Source: Cordylochernes scorpioides
Lineage: Eukaryota; Arthropoda; Arachnida; Pseudoscorpiones; Chernetidae
Length of the DNA: 64,000 nt
Reading direction: 5' to 3'
NCBI GenBank assembly: GCA_030710605.1
Contig: CP092874.1
Location: 25,503,765-25,567,764, forward strand
Shown: positions 31,816-42,489 of the stretch, in pieces
Layout of the letters: every line of letters starts with the position of its first letter
Position numbering within the stretch: position 1 is the stretch's first letter
Program-made: the position numbers and the translations under genes
Notes under the pieces: generated by a model
Database searches by the model: none
What the model saw: only the letters and a program-made list of their open reading frames with translations
What the model was told of the DNA's origin: nothing

Positions 31816-32108
31816 TAATATTAAGTAACTTGTATAAATAGAAGAACCTTCTCTTTTAAAAGTAGAAGTGGTTCTATATTTCTCTTTCCTTTGGGAACTC
31901 GTCAAAGAACAAACAGAGCTTGCTGCACAATTTGGATTGTATATCAAACCATGTTATATCGATATAGCCACAGTAATCATATAGCGATAGCATTGCCGAA
32001 TTGTAACGCACATAGGTAGATGCCTCTATGTTACTTACAGTCAATTCCTTATAACGTATTCCAACTTATTACGTTATATTTGTGTTTTGTCAAAGAGCTG
32101 TTTAGATA

Positions 32109-32360
32109 TCCCATATTCACACAAATCGTAGATGGTCAATTCTCAAACTATACAACGAAGAAGAACACAAGGCAAGAATAAAGTGGATTAATAATATCCC
32201 AAATGGAGGAAGTCTCAAGACACTGAAGATAAACTACCCAAGATAACTATGGCAACATTTAGTAAGAAACATTTCATCTGAACTATCTCAAATGGACCGC
32301 GAGTTGACGGAGATTTGGCTAAGACCCCAGAATGAGTTTTATCGAAGTTTTACATTGTAA
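32109..32360 (+). pseudogene. Broken reading frame of unknown origin
   Basis: A frame starts after TTTAG (acceptor-like) and runs HTNRRWSILKLYNEEEHKAR..., meets TAA at 32244-32246, and continues in the same frame (RNISSELSQMDRELTEIW...) to TAA at 32358-32360. Two long same-frame segments split by a single stop suggest a recently disabled coding sequence, probably from a transposon. I do not recognise it. Confidence 0.35.
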
Positions 32361-34869
32361 CGTTTCCTATTTAGAAATAAAGGATAGTCACAACACTTTA
32401 TTTTTTATTAGTAATTATAACAAGGTTAAACATAATATATAAATGTGATATAAGGGAAAAAGGATCCTGAGAATCTTATCGACTCTCTATAATATATAAA
32501 AAATGCTTGTCGACTTCACTGTGATAAAGTGCTTTGTCCTGAGAATCCTCGGGCGTGGATGGGGTTTTGAATGTTTGGGCAGTCGTTGTCAATGGCGGTG
32601 GATGAAGGAATCGGCACACTATATCGATTAATGAATCACAAAACACTTCGGAATATTAATCATTGGCGGCTCGGGAGAGGAGATGGAAGGATTTTCACGA
32701 TTAAATTGGATTGAGATGACTCACATCTTGGACCTCGAGGCACTACTTTTAGAAGATGCACACACACGTCTTGACCCACACGTTACCGACCGAAAACTGT
32801 CGTTGCCCCGCCCCCTGGCTTGGGTCATGTGGGACCCTGCTTGACCTTTGATTGGCCCCTGTCTCTGTCGGCCATGATGGTAAATTTGGTCGGGAAGAAC
32901 CTTTGCCTAACGTCCGAATTTCTCAGGACATTCAACTCTGGAATATGAGGGCCTCTTTGTTCTAAGTGACCTAGATACACGACTTGGATCTGTCGTTCTT
33001 TTCTCTTCTACTTCTTCCATCTCCCACGTCCTTTGACTGCCATCTTTATTATAATCCATACAGAATACATTATATCCAACATGGTACATAATTATTCATT
33101 AGACAATATTCTTTATAATATTACATAAACATGTTGACTTTGCTTATAATTTTTAATAAAACTGATTCCAATAATTATTAATTAAACATTATATTTATTG
33201 ATTTACAAGAGAGAGAACAAAATATATAAGGGAAACTAATATTAAAACAAAGGAAATTTTTTTCTGTTTCGGTTAGCGCCTATTTACCTGTGAGCTTACA
33301 CACACTCTGTGGTAACAATTAATTAATATATATACAACAAAACTTATGCAAAATTACAAAAAAAAAAAAAAAGAAAGTAGTGTTACCGACTGACTAACTA
33401 TAAAGAAAAATCAAAGAATAATTAAAAAATTTACATAAATAAATAAATACAAAGCATGTTGCATATACTATTTCCGTATTTTTTATTTGGTACAATGTAT
33501 ATTTGTTCAACTGTGTGTATTCTTGACGTTTTTATTGTTCATTTTAAAAATAAATTGAGAAAAGTTGCTTAATAAAGAACAGTTGCTTCTATTTTTTTTT
33601 GTATATGTGTTCTGTGATATCGAATATGAATATAAGCGTGCCAATTTTATAGTAATTGTTTTATTGAATAGCTCTATTTTTGTAAATGTTCAAAATATAG
33701 AATAATAAGCCCTTATTGAGTTTTTAAAACAGATAAATATACTCACAATATTAACCTATAGCATATGTAACTGAGAAATTTGACAATATCTAAACCGAAA
33801 AAGAGCGAAACTCTTGTTCGGAAAGTCTTCATTTAACATATTTGAAAACATTAACTATTTATTTTTAAGGGAGTTAGGAAAATGACTGAAGATTAAACCT
33901 TTGGAAGCAGCTTGGTACTCATATGGGAATATAATCAACACCATAGAAATCGAATACTAAGGTGCTAAGTATATTGTGATGATGTTACCATACGTAATGA
34001 TATAAAAAGAGAAATAAATTTGCATATCGCCATTTACATATACACAGGAAAGATATGCACAAAGGATCTTCGACAGTATTAAAAAAAAACATATGTTTCA
34101 ATGCCGAACCAAATGATTTTCTTCAACAGCCAAGGTTTTTCCGCATTCTCAAACACTTATTTTCTCTTTTGGGCGAGTTCCACAAACCAAAAGAAGAAAA
34201 AAAAAGCTCTCCAGAGTTACACCTTTCATGGCTTTTGTTTCATTGACTTTTTTTTACCTCTTTTTAACCACTTCCCCTAGATGTTTACTTTTACGCTAGG
34301 CTGACGCCTCACTATTAAAAAAACACGTTTTGTTCTTGCGAAGAAATATGTCAACAACAAAAATGTAAGATTGTGGCAAAAGAAATCTATAATCAGGAAC
34401 AGTAGATAAAATTATCACCTCTTTTTTTTTTCTTCACATCTTCCTTTTAAAAAAAATCATTTTTCAAAAAATTCATTCTTTTGTATTGCGAAAAAAGAAT
34501 ACAAAATACTTCCTGATAAAAATAATTGAATTCCAAACAAACATGTCTTCTTCCCCCTTTTTTTTTTTAAATCTTGATTTGACGTTTGTCCTTTTTCATC
34601 TAAAATAGGTATTGAAAGTAGCAAATGTTTTCATTTCTTTTCTAATTTCTTTTTCTCTTCTTATTCTTGTAATTCTGTTTTGTATTGCTACTATTTTAAA
34701 TGAGGAAATGATCATTTAAGTTTTAAAATAAACTAGTGAGAGAGAAATATAAAATTAAACAGCACAATCAGGAAATCCTTAACAAGTTACTATTAGCCGA
34801 GCCAGCTGAATTCAGGATTTTAGCGAGTTTGTTACTGCTTCCCCTCCTCCTTTACAGGCTTATCAATGT
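32361..34869. other. Noncoding stretch with one GC-richer block
   Basis: 32.55-33.08 kb is GC-richer and has a minus-strand frame (60 codons from 33089). With AATAAAG inside and GGTACA at the right edge it could be a solo LTR, but I could not find matching ends or a 5-bp TSD, so I do not call it one. The remainder is AT-rich with nothing recognised. Confidence 0.3.
34785..34858 (-). mobile_element. Element E fragment
   Basis: 'ctattagccgagccagctga' followed by 'tttgttactgcttcccctcct' is a diverged internal piece of element E. Confidence 0.6.
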
Positions 34870-35211
34870 GATAAACGAACCAATATTTAGATACCGATTC
34901 TACATCAAGATGTTCCACAACCTTTTTTTTTTTCTGATATTCCCACAGCTTCAGCAATCTCACAGTCTTCAACTCGCCTATTGTCCAAAACAATATTGAG
35001 CACCTTTTCCAGTGTGTTAGCAGTTTTCGCCGTCCTTCATGTGGACGAGTGATGTGTGACCATGTTTAAATTCAGCTGACCAAATTTTAACGGCTGAAAT
35101 TAAAGGTGCAGAGTTCCTGTAAACTTTTGTCCACTTCAAATGAATTTCTTTAGGGGTCAATCTATCAAAAATTAAGAATTTAATAGCTGCAAAATATTCA
35201 AGGTAATCCAT
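34870..35211 (-). pseudogene. Mariner transposase N-terminus, frameshifted
   Basis: From an ATG at 35209-35211 the minus strand reads AAIKFLIFDRLTPKEIHLKW, then NSAPLISAVKIWSAEFKHGH, the first helix-turn-helix of mariner transposases (compare the family pattern TPKEIH...VKxWxAEFKxGRTS). After a shift it continues in another frame with LEKVLNIVLDNRRVEDCEIA (second helix-turn-helix), and after a further shift with EHLDVESVSK. At least two frameshifts, stops and loss of the whole catalytic domain make this a dead relic. Confidence 0.8.
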
Positions 35212-35358
35212 TTTAACAAAAACTATTTGAGCAAACAAGTTAAAACTTGTTCTACGAACAAATGACATGCATTTGCAGGGAGGAAACCTAATATTTTGGC
35301 GATTGGAATTTTTAAGACTCCTAATGGAGCACACACACACTCACCCCAAAAAAAAGAA

Positions 35359-35422
35359 GTCGGTGGACGAGTGGGTAACACCCTCGATTCCCGACAGTCA
35401 TAAACCGGGATTGAATAACCTT
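35359..35422 (+). pseudogene. tRNA-like sequence, possible SINE head
   Basis: GTCGGTGGACGAGTGGGTAA resembles a tRNA 5' part with A box, and ACCGGGATTGAATAACC a decayed T arm (the B box would be GGTTCGAATCC). Confidence 0.35.
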
Positions 35423-36355
35423 TTGTTTTATATTTGAATAACCTTCACATATTATTCATTGTTGCAAATATCATAAACTAGGTTGCTCTTGTTGAGCAGT
35501 ACCTAATAAAGTGATTTTGGAACCGAACCCAACACTCACCTCTCTCCTGAGAAAGCTGATGTCCTTCATCGGCACAATAACCTCAATAACCGATCAATGA
35601 TTGTTTCAACAACAATGAGAGAAGACCATTGTTTTCCAACTTGCTAATCGTTGTTAACCAAAGTCCCGACTTTAGATCGCCTTGTTTGATTGTTCTTGAA
35701 AAGATAGAGAGTAAGTGGAATATAGGCCGCCGCGCTTTTTGTGTGCGCGTACAAGGTCGCTAGCTACACTCACGATTCTCTCTACAATTCGGGGAATATT
35801 TGCATATTGTCTGGATGTACCATCGGAATGGTCAACAAAGGATTTCTCTTCAAACAGAACACCTGGATCCATTTGGATTTTAGATTAGGAACACTTTTAG
35901 CGTGTGTTTTAAAACATGTCGTAAACTAGCGCGTTTTTTTTTTCTTTTACCATAAAAATCACTTATAATAAGCATTTGTTTAAAATGATGCCATTTGTAA
36001 ATACATTCACTCGAGCGGAACTTAGGCACACCCGGGACATATGTCTAGTTTGAAATGTTAGAATGATATTTGTATTTTTCAATAGATTTGAGAACCAAAC
36101 TACCACATTAAAAACTTTATATACCTCTCTCTTTCTTTGAGATGTAATATTGCCTAGAAGACAATAAATAATTTTTAATTGTCAATTGTCACATTAGAAA
36201 CTTTTATTCATTCACAAAAAAATACATTAATTATTCTTTTATACCAGTTCGATACCATCAAATGAATGCAAATAGCCAAAAAGAGTCTTTAGCACCCCTA
36301 ATTTCTACATAGGATGCACCTAGGGCAAATGGAAGTCGTACACAAACTACCATCA
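35423..36355. other. Noncoding stretch, nothing recognised
   Basis: Short open frames around 35.67-35.93 kb have no motif. No repeat family recognised. Confidence 0.3.
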
Positions 36356-36357
36356 AA

Positions 36358-36398
36358 GAATATCATGGTCTGTACCACGTGTACTAGGGAAAGATAAA
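36358..36398 (+). mobile_element. SINE-A 3' scrap
   Basis: 'tatcatggtctgtaccacgt' followed by 'gtactaggga' is the SINE-A 3' end only. Confidence 0.6.
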
Positions 36399-36689
36399 GT
36401 TGTGTCTAATAAAGTGATATAGAGAATGGTTAGCTACATCCTGTCTATCCTTCCAGAAGTGGATAGAATGTTGCATAGAAAAAAACGGCTCCGATAAAGA
36501 AATTGAACAATTAAAGGACAACGATATAGGCGATAGATTTCCCAACACATAAAAAAAAGCTATCCTAAAAAAAGTGTGGCCTTTTACGATCTTTTAATCT
36601 TCATTTTAGAGGTGAGGGGGTCCTGGAGGTGTGGGCGGGAGGGAACCGTGGGTGGTCAAACAAACATTTGATGAGGGTCGTCGCCCCCC

Positions 36690-37350
36690 TTTGTCTGGCC
36701 CCTGCAGGAGGGACCTGAGATATCACTCGGACTTTCTCTCGCCAGGGTACTCTTCGGTAGCATTTGGAAGGGGGAAAGGAATCCAGAGATCTGGCCACTT
36801 CAGGAGGGACCTGGGATATCACTCGGATTTTCTCTCGCCAGGGTACTCTTCGGTAGTATTTGGAAGGGGGAAAGGAATCCAGAGATCTGGCCACTTCAGG
36901 AGGGACCTGGGATATCACTCGGATTTTCTCTCGCCAGGGTACTCTTCGGTAGTATTTAAAAGGGAGAAGGAATCTAGGGATCTGGCCCCTGCAGGAGGGA
37001 CCTGAGATATCACTCGGACTTTCTCTTTCCAGGGTACTCTTCGGTAGCATTTGAAAGGGAAAAGGAATCCAGGGTTCTGAACCCTGCAGGAGGGACCTGA
37101 GATACCACACGGACTTTCTCTCGCCAGGGTACTCTTCGGTAGCATTTGGAAGGGGAAAGGAATCCAGGGATCTGGCCCCTGCAGGAGGGACCTGAGATAT
37201 CACTCGGACTTTCTCTCGCCAGGGTACTCTTCGATAGCATTTGGAAGGGGGAAAGGAATCCAGGGATCTGGCCTCTACAGAAGGGACCTGGGATATCACT
37301 CGGACTTTCTCTCACTAAGGTACTCTTCGGTAGCGGAGGAAAATAATCCA
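36690..37350. repeat. GC-rich minisatellite, 95/96-bp unit, 7-8 copies
   Basis: GGGACCTG marks units at 36710, 36806, 36902, 36997, 37092, 37187 and 37283. A typical unit has 'gatatcactcggactttctc', 'ccagggtactcttcggtag' and 'aaaggaatccag'. The minus strand stays open in several frames, giving a 232-codon frame of mixed repeats (motifs such as YRRVPWREKVRVISQVPP and SLDSFPPSK). Because 95-bp units shift the frame, this is better read as noncoding repeat than as a protein. Confidence 0.9.
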
Positions 37351-37374
37351 GGGATAGGTTTCTTGTATGCATCT

Positions 37375-37560
37375 TTCTTTTAACTCAAACTCTTTCGGGC
37401 CTTGGAGTCCTTCTACAGGAGTATTGCTGACTAGTTATAGTTTTTGTTGATATTGGGTTGAGTGCAGTGACTGGTTGGCTCCTTGAATGATGACCTTCTA
37501 CTGTCTCCTTTCAGATTTGCATAGCCTAGACTCTCAATTCATCAATACATGTCTACTTGG
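37375..37560 (-). mobile_element. Family D unit
   Basis: The minus-strand motif at 37387-37419 reads CTGTAGAAGGACTCCAAGGC followed by CCGAAAGAG, as in other family D units. It borders the minisatellite. Confidence 0.45.
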
Positions 37561-37865
37561 GAAAAAATGCTGATGCCATGTGGCCAGAATGTTTTTCTAC
37601 TAATTTACCTCCCAGGAGAGATCATAGTCCAAAGTTACGAATACTGAAGGTTTTCATTCATCAGGTGTTATATTAGATAAGGACAAGCCCCATTTTATAT
37701 AAAAGTCATAGCTCATGGGAGTAGTAATCGGCCATCAAATATGTCGCTCAAAGAAGATTTGACTGTAGCTTTTTTTTTTTCTTTGATACGAGTTTAATTT
37801 TTGACGTGTTGACTACTTTTTTTATCCTACATAATTGTCATACCTTGATACTATGTGCAAATGAG
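37561..37865. other. Noncoding stretch, nothing recognised
   Basis: No feature supported. Confidence 0.3.
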
Positions 37866-38100
37866 GATATTTAATTAAAAAGGAATATATTGGATCGAAA
37901 AATTATATATGCCTTTCCAATATCTCTATATATATAAAAGTCAATTTCTGTCTGTCTGTCTGTTTCGCGATAAACTCAATATGCCTATATAATCTAATAA
38001 AAATATATGTCAATATAATCCAAATATATGTCTTTTTATTTAATGATCTATCTATGGATTGTTCTATTTCCAAAATATGAGGATATATGCATATATAGAA
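37866..38100. mobile_element. Family C remnant containing a Helitron 5' end
   Basis: Family C edges ('taattaaaaaggaatatatt' on the left, 'tctatggattgttctattt' on the right) surround a Helitron-like start at 37923: A|TCTCTATATATATAAAAGTC followed by (TGTC)n and TTTCGCGATAAACTC. The Helitron piece is cut off after about 60 bp with no 3' hairpin. Confidence 0.5.
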
Positions 38101-38404
38101 TGTGATGGAAATAAATAATGTTTATTGAATATGTATTTCTTTTGAAATATATTGTAGCGGATGTATGTAAGTTTTTCTTTTTTAGCCATTTTTAATGTAA
38201 AGGAAATAAATAATCAAGAATGTATGTCTCGTTAGTTTTTTATTTTTAACCAACGTCTGCCATTTTACAAAGTCCTCGTGTAAACAATGCTAAGTGATGA
38301 TGATTATTGGAATAAAGTTCTATGAAAAGTTGAATATGAGAATAATAATTTTGAGATGTTTACAGCACGTATCAATATAAAGAGAGAAAGAAATGAAAAA
38401 CCTA

Positions 38405-38530
38405 ACAGCATATTTGATTTCTTCAAATAAAAGACACTTCGGCCAGTAAATCTTTTTATTGTCTCGACGTTTCGACAAAAATCTTTTGTCCTCGTCAGGA
38501 GCGAACAAAAATTAAAACATTAGGCAAAGC
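38405..38530 (-). mobile_element. Family B Penelope-like unit, single orientation
   Basis: It contains 'cttcggccagtaaatctttt' and 'gcgaacaaaaattaaaac' around a hammerhead motif. This is the only family B copy in the window that is not a foldback, and its core is the best preserved. Confidence 0.65.
38466..38498 (-). ncRNA. Hammerhead-like ribozyme motif, family B
   Basis: The minus strand reads CTGACGA, G, stem II GACAAAA/TTTTGTC with loop GAT, GAAAC, GTC. All conserved core residues are present. One extra G lies between the core and stem II, and stem III can only be the self-complementary ACGT. The 54.5 kb copy has a compensating change in stem II. Confidence 0.65.
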
Positions 38531-39004
38531 GTTAGAAGCATATTTAATGATGGAGAAAAATATTTAGGAATCGAGCAAAGATCTTACAAGAAAGAGAAGA
38601 AGAAAAATGCAGTGGAGAGACAATAGACCTTATTTTAGCAGAAACACGAAGAATTTTTAGGTTTTTTTTTTCTTTCATTCAAAAGAATATGATTCGTTCC
38701 GGACTCAATATTAGCACAGTAGCTTACGTCGTGTGAGGTAAAACATTCGCTTATTTCTGGTAACTTCTGGAGGTTTTTCTTCGTGGAGAGAACTGCCTTT
38801 AAGTACATACCTTTTTTTCAGCCTCTTTGTATGCTTATTGAGATCGTGAAAAAGATTTAAGAGAATGATATAAACATCTTTTCATCTTTTGATTCTTATT
38901 TTGCGATATTATATTACGTTCAAAAAGAAAGAAATAGAGGAAAAAACACAAACACAAACAGACATTTATTATAAGAGCTGAAGCTTCAAAATTGTAGATC
39001 TATA
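38531..39004. other. Noncoding stretch, nothing recognised
   Basis: No feature supported. Confidence 0.3.
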
Positions 39005-39010
39005 GATATA

Positions 39011-39500
39011 TACACTCATGGATAAAACTTAAGGAAGTCGTACCTTTTAGCATGTATATCGGGATTGAGACAATAACTCTGAAAGATATTACAGTGACCT
39101 TTATTGAAGACACACGAGATAACCAAGTGTATATGCACTTATGAACCAAACTTAAGGAAGTTATACCTTTTAGAATGTATATCGGGATTGAGACAATAAC
39201 TCTGAAAGATATTACAGTAACCTTTATTGAAGATACACGAGATAACCAAGTGTATAAACACTAATGAACCAAACTTAAGGAAGTTATACCTTTTATCATG
39301 TATATCGGGATTCAGACAATAACTCTGAAAGATATTACAGTAACCTTTATTGAAGATACACGAGATAACCAAGTGTATAAACACTAATGAACCAAACTTA
39401 AGGAAGTTATACCTTTTACCATGTATATCGGGATTCAGACAATAACTCTGAAAGATATTACAGTGAACTTTATTGAAGATACACGAGATAACCAAGTGTG
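39011..39500. repeat. MITE-1-derived tandem array, 123-bp unit, 4 copies
   Basis: The left half of MITE-1 (end sequence to 'gataaccaagtgt') is repeated with AAGGAAG marks at 39031, 39154, 39277 and 39400, exactly 123 bp apart. Only the first unit has the full end CACTCATGG; the rest read CACTTATGAACC or CACTAATGAACC. The right half of the element is missing apart from a short scrap. Confidence 0.9.
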
Positions 39501-39898
39501 AACAACCTCTGTCTCCTCCTCCTCCTCCAAAAAAAAGTATTTCTGTCTTCGGTGTTTATACTGTTATTATTACTTAATATCATCAATTACAGAATGAATA
39601 TATTATATTTTGAATATATATATGGTGACATCCAACATGCCTTGTCCTTTTGTGTAATCACGCCTTAACCCACTCTAAACATTGTGGCCCCTACGACTGC
39701 AACTAACATGCCACACACTACACTCATCCTACAGCATAAAACTACATTACTACATATATATTTGGAAATAACACTTGACGTCTCTCCTTGAATTGATGGC
39801 TAGTTGTAGTTGGTTACAAATCTATTACCACTCAAAATAGATCATTTACTCCACCAGCATTAAATGTGGCGTAATGTTAAGTTTCAGGCTTGGTATTA
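39501..39898. other. Noncoding stretch
   Basis: (TCC)n near 39510. Nothing else recognised. Confidence 0.3.
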
Positions 39899-39899
39899 A

Positions 39900-39985
39900 T
39901 ACACACACAAACCTTTTATTAGGGATCAAGCCCCATACAGGATTCTCCCAGTATAGCAATGGTTTCAGAGGCTTGGTATTCAAAA
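39900..39985 (-). mobile_element. LINE 3' end with (GT)n tail
   Basis: The minus strand ends AATAAAAGGTTTGTGTGTGT. 'catacaggattctcc' matches the tails at 23.4 and 46.7 kb. Confidence 0.5.
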
Positions 39986-40440
39986 TAATATAAAGTTATA
40001 TAGAATTACTAGACCCATTCTATTCATGATATTTGATAGGGAGAAAGAAAGGATTTTTAAAGAACTTAATTAAATAACCTTTTAAGTCATTCGATTTGAT
40101 GGTTCCCGCTTTATTTATACCCCTTCAATTATTTATACATCAAAATGCACATATAAATTTGAATCGCTAATGCTATAAATGTTAAAATGTATAAGTATAG
40201 TAATGATAGTATAAATAATAACATAATACTATCTTTGAGAGTAGTAACTATTCATTAACTATGAAATAATCGTATGATAAAAAGGCACGTTCTCAAAGGA
40301 GGAAGAAGGTAATCGAAGCAACCACGTTTTACATAATAAACTATGATTACCATTTGGATGAGGGGGAGGAGGAATGTATGCTACTGGGTCATCATTATCA
40401 TCATAATAGAAGGTAGTACCTAACTTAGGGCACATACATC
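39986..40440. other. Noncoding stretch, nothing recognised
   Basis: No feature supported. Confidence 0.3.
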
Positions 40441-41105
40441 CTTGGCAGACTGTGTAGGTGCCTGCTTAGTACTACAACTTAGGCATAGGAGATCAACCCT
40501 GTGATACCAGTTCGGCGGTACAACTACAGTGGACCCTCGGTTTACGAGCACCTTGGAGTACGAGCAGCTTTTCGCAGTACGAGCAAATTTTTTTGAAAAA
40601 TTTTACCTCGGATTACGAGTGAAATTTCGCATTACGAGCAACTCGTGATGGTTGCCCGTAATCGTGATGGATAAAAATTCACTGGGATCCCTCCCTTCAG
40701 ATCAGATTCGGGAAATATGTAAAATGTGGGAAACTGTGCAATTGTTCGTAGCAAGAAGAATTGCCCGAGTTTCAATTATTAAAAATAAGAAATTAGTTTC
40801 GCACTACGAGCGTTTTGGAGTACGAGCATGGCTCTGGAACGGATTATGCTCGCAAACCGAGGGTCCACTGTACTACAATAGGAAGGATACAGATAAGATT
40901 AGCATGGCCCCTGTGATACCAGTTCGGCGGTACAACTACTACAATGGGAAGGATACAGAGAAGATTAGCATGGCCCCTGTGATACCAGTTCGGCGGTACA
41001 ACTACTACAATAGGAAGGATACAGAGAAGATTAGCATGACCCCTGTGATACCAGTTCGGCGGTACAACTACTACAATAGGAAGGATACAGAGAAGATCAC
41101 GGTCT
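40441..41105 (+). repeat. U6 snRNA-derived satellite, 66-bp unit
   Basis: Units start TTCGGCGGTAC at 40511, 40923, 40989 and 41055. Subtracting the inserted 344-bp element and its TA duplication makes every interval 66 bp. Each unit equals the 5' two-thirds of U6 snRNA ('ggtacaactactacaatagg', 'atacagagaagattagcatg', GCCCCTG) followed by TGATACCAG, then restarts at U6 nucleotide about 8. The U6 3' domain is absent. A degenerate unit may precede (40465-40500). The same junction occurs at 49.2 kb. Confidence 0.85.
40527..40870 (+). mobile_element. Tigger/pogo-like non-autonomous element in a U6 unit
   Basis: The 344-bp element has inverted ends CAGTGGACCCTCGGTTT and AAACCGAGGGTCCACTG and a TA duplication (40525-40526, 40871-40872). 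Removing it restores the U6-type unit exactly. TACGAGCA is repeated near both ends, perhaps as transposase-binding sites. The interior encodes LPSDQIREICKMWETVQLFV, which resembles the C-terminal helix of Tigger/Jerky transposases, so it is probably an internal-deletion derivative of an autonomous Tigger. Confidence 0.8.
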
Positions 41106-41925
41106 CAACGCAAAGATAACGTACAGACAAGATAATCTGGAAAAAGAAAGCTAAGGGAAGCTCCAAAGAGGGCTGTACCGTCAAAGGACGGTACCCCCCT
41201 CACCAAAAACACATTGATCCGTAATTTATTTGGGACAGGCATCGCTTCCTTTTACGAACGCCACCCCCCAGCCACTTAAGAGTGGGTGGTGGTATTCGGA
41301 GCATTTAGAAGCCTGAGGGGAGGAGGGAGGATTCTGGCGAGAAAGAAGAAGAAGAAAAAAAGAAAAATGTATGACGGGGGATTAATCTTCTTATTTGACG
41401 GTGGAGGCCTGGTGTCGCCTCCAAGTAAACATGTCTGGAGAGTGTCTATTGTGGCCTCTCTCCTGTCATTATACATATTTACATACCTACCTGTTGTATA
41501 CCACAGCCTGGTTTAAATCTCTTGAAGAATTTTTATTTGTTATTGATGATCTTTCGCGGTTTTGTATTATCCTCCAGGAATCTGGCTATTTATGGAAAAT
41601 GTTTTCACTTTTTTTTTTTTAATCTTCAATATTTGTTCCCCTTAAGTTAGGGATTTTCTTATGTAAGTATGTATGTGTATATATACCGTTTTGTAGATGG
41701 CTGTAATCCCCTTCGATTGCTCTCAATGAGTTTTTTTTTTTTCAACATGCATTGGTTCGTGTTTCTTTTTGAGTGTTTTAGGATATAGAGGAGTTGTGTT
41801 TGTGAATCAGATTTATCTTTAATTACAAGTTAGTTAGCAGATTCAGGTCGGCGAAAAATCACCAGTTTTGGAAAATTCAGAACACACACACACCTCTAGA
41901 TCAAAATACAATTTCAACCTTATTT
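41106..41925. other. Noncoding stretch
   Basis: An inverted repeat (TACCGTCAAAGGACGGTA) lies near 41176. A GC-richer block at 41280-41480 has no supported exon. Confidence 0.35.
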
Positions 41926-42030
41926 ACATAACAATTAAAATAATTTTATTGACATCTTGTCAATACATGCAAAACTACACAGTCTGTACTATTTTAAAAA
42001 ACGATAATTAAAATATACAGTTATCAGCGT
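41926..42030. repeat. Interspersed repeat shared with 6.54-6.60 kb
   Basis: 'attaaaataattttattgac' and 'cacagtctgtactatt' occur in both places in the same order. Confidence 0.5.
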
Positions 42031-42224
42031 CATAATTAATTCTTTCTTAATCAATTCGGTCACAGTTTGCTTTGTGAATGGAATAAATACCCAAATATGG
42101 CCATTACTCATAACCATCGGTTATCATTTTTTTTTTTTACAATTTTTAAAACTCATTTATATATTATACAAGAATGACATCCACGCCACCAATTTATAAT
42201 TGTAACGAATAGTATTTGAATAAA

Positions 42225-42272
42225 AGCATTTAATCGGGTAAAACCCGGGCGTTGCCCGGGTCATTCGGCTAG
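42225..42272 (+). mobile_element. Helitron 3' end
   Basis: The hairpin CCCGGGCGTTGCCCGGG is followed by TCATTCGGCTAG|T. It is almost identical to the 17.7 kb end. I could not place a matching TC start upstream. Confidence 0.6.
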
Positions 42273-42290
42273 TTATATATATATATATGC

Positions 42291-42335
42291 ATGATACTAT
42301 GTACAATGAATATGGCATCTCTGCCACACCTAGAG
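42291..42335 (-). mobile_element. Family F LINE 3' scrap
   Basis: 'actatgtacaatgaatatgg' then loss of identity after about 40 bp. Confidence 0.5.
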
Positions 42336-42489
42336 ATCTTAGTTTCGTGCTATATCCTTTGTCAGTCCAGAGAGAACTTAGATTTCATGAAATCCACTAA
42401 GGATTCTTTAAGGCCAGATAGTTTTTTTGACAGATTTCCTTCCAGAAAAATTTCTATCTCTCTAACCATTGTTTCTATTAAACCAATGT

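Noticed and set aside
31465-31947. 160-codon minus-strand frame
   Set aside because: It is antisense to the recognisable LINE zinc-finger tail at 31.6-31.8 kb, and its peptide has no familiar motif.
32385-33091. Possible solo LTR (GC-richer block ending GGTACA, with an AATAAAG signal)
   Set aside because: I could not find paired TG...CA ends or a 5-bp target duplication.
40652-41119. 155-codon plus-strand frame
   Set aside because: A chimera of the Tigger-like element and U6-derived repeats. Only the short LPSDQIREICKMWETVQLFV part has meaning, as a transposase remnant.
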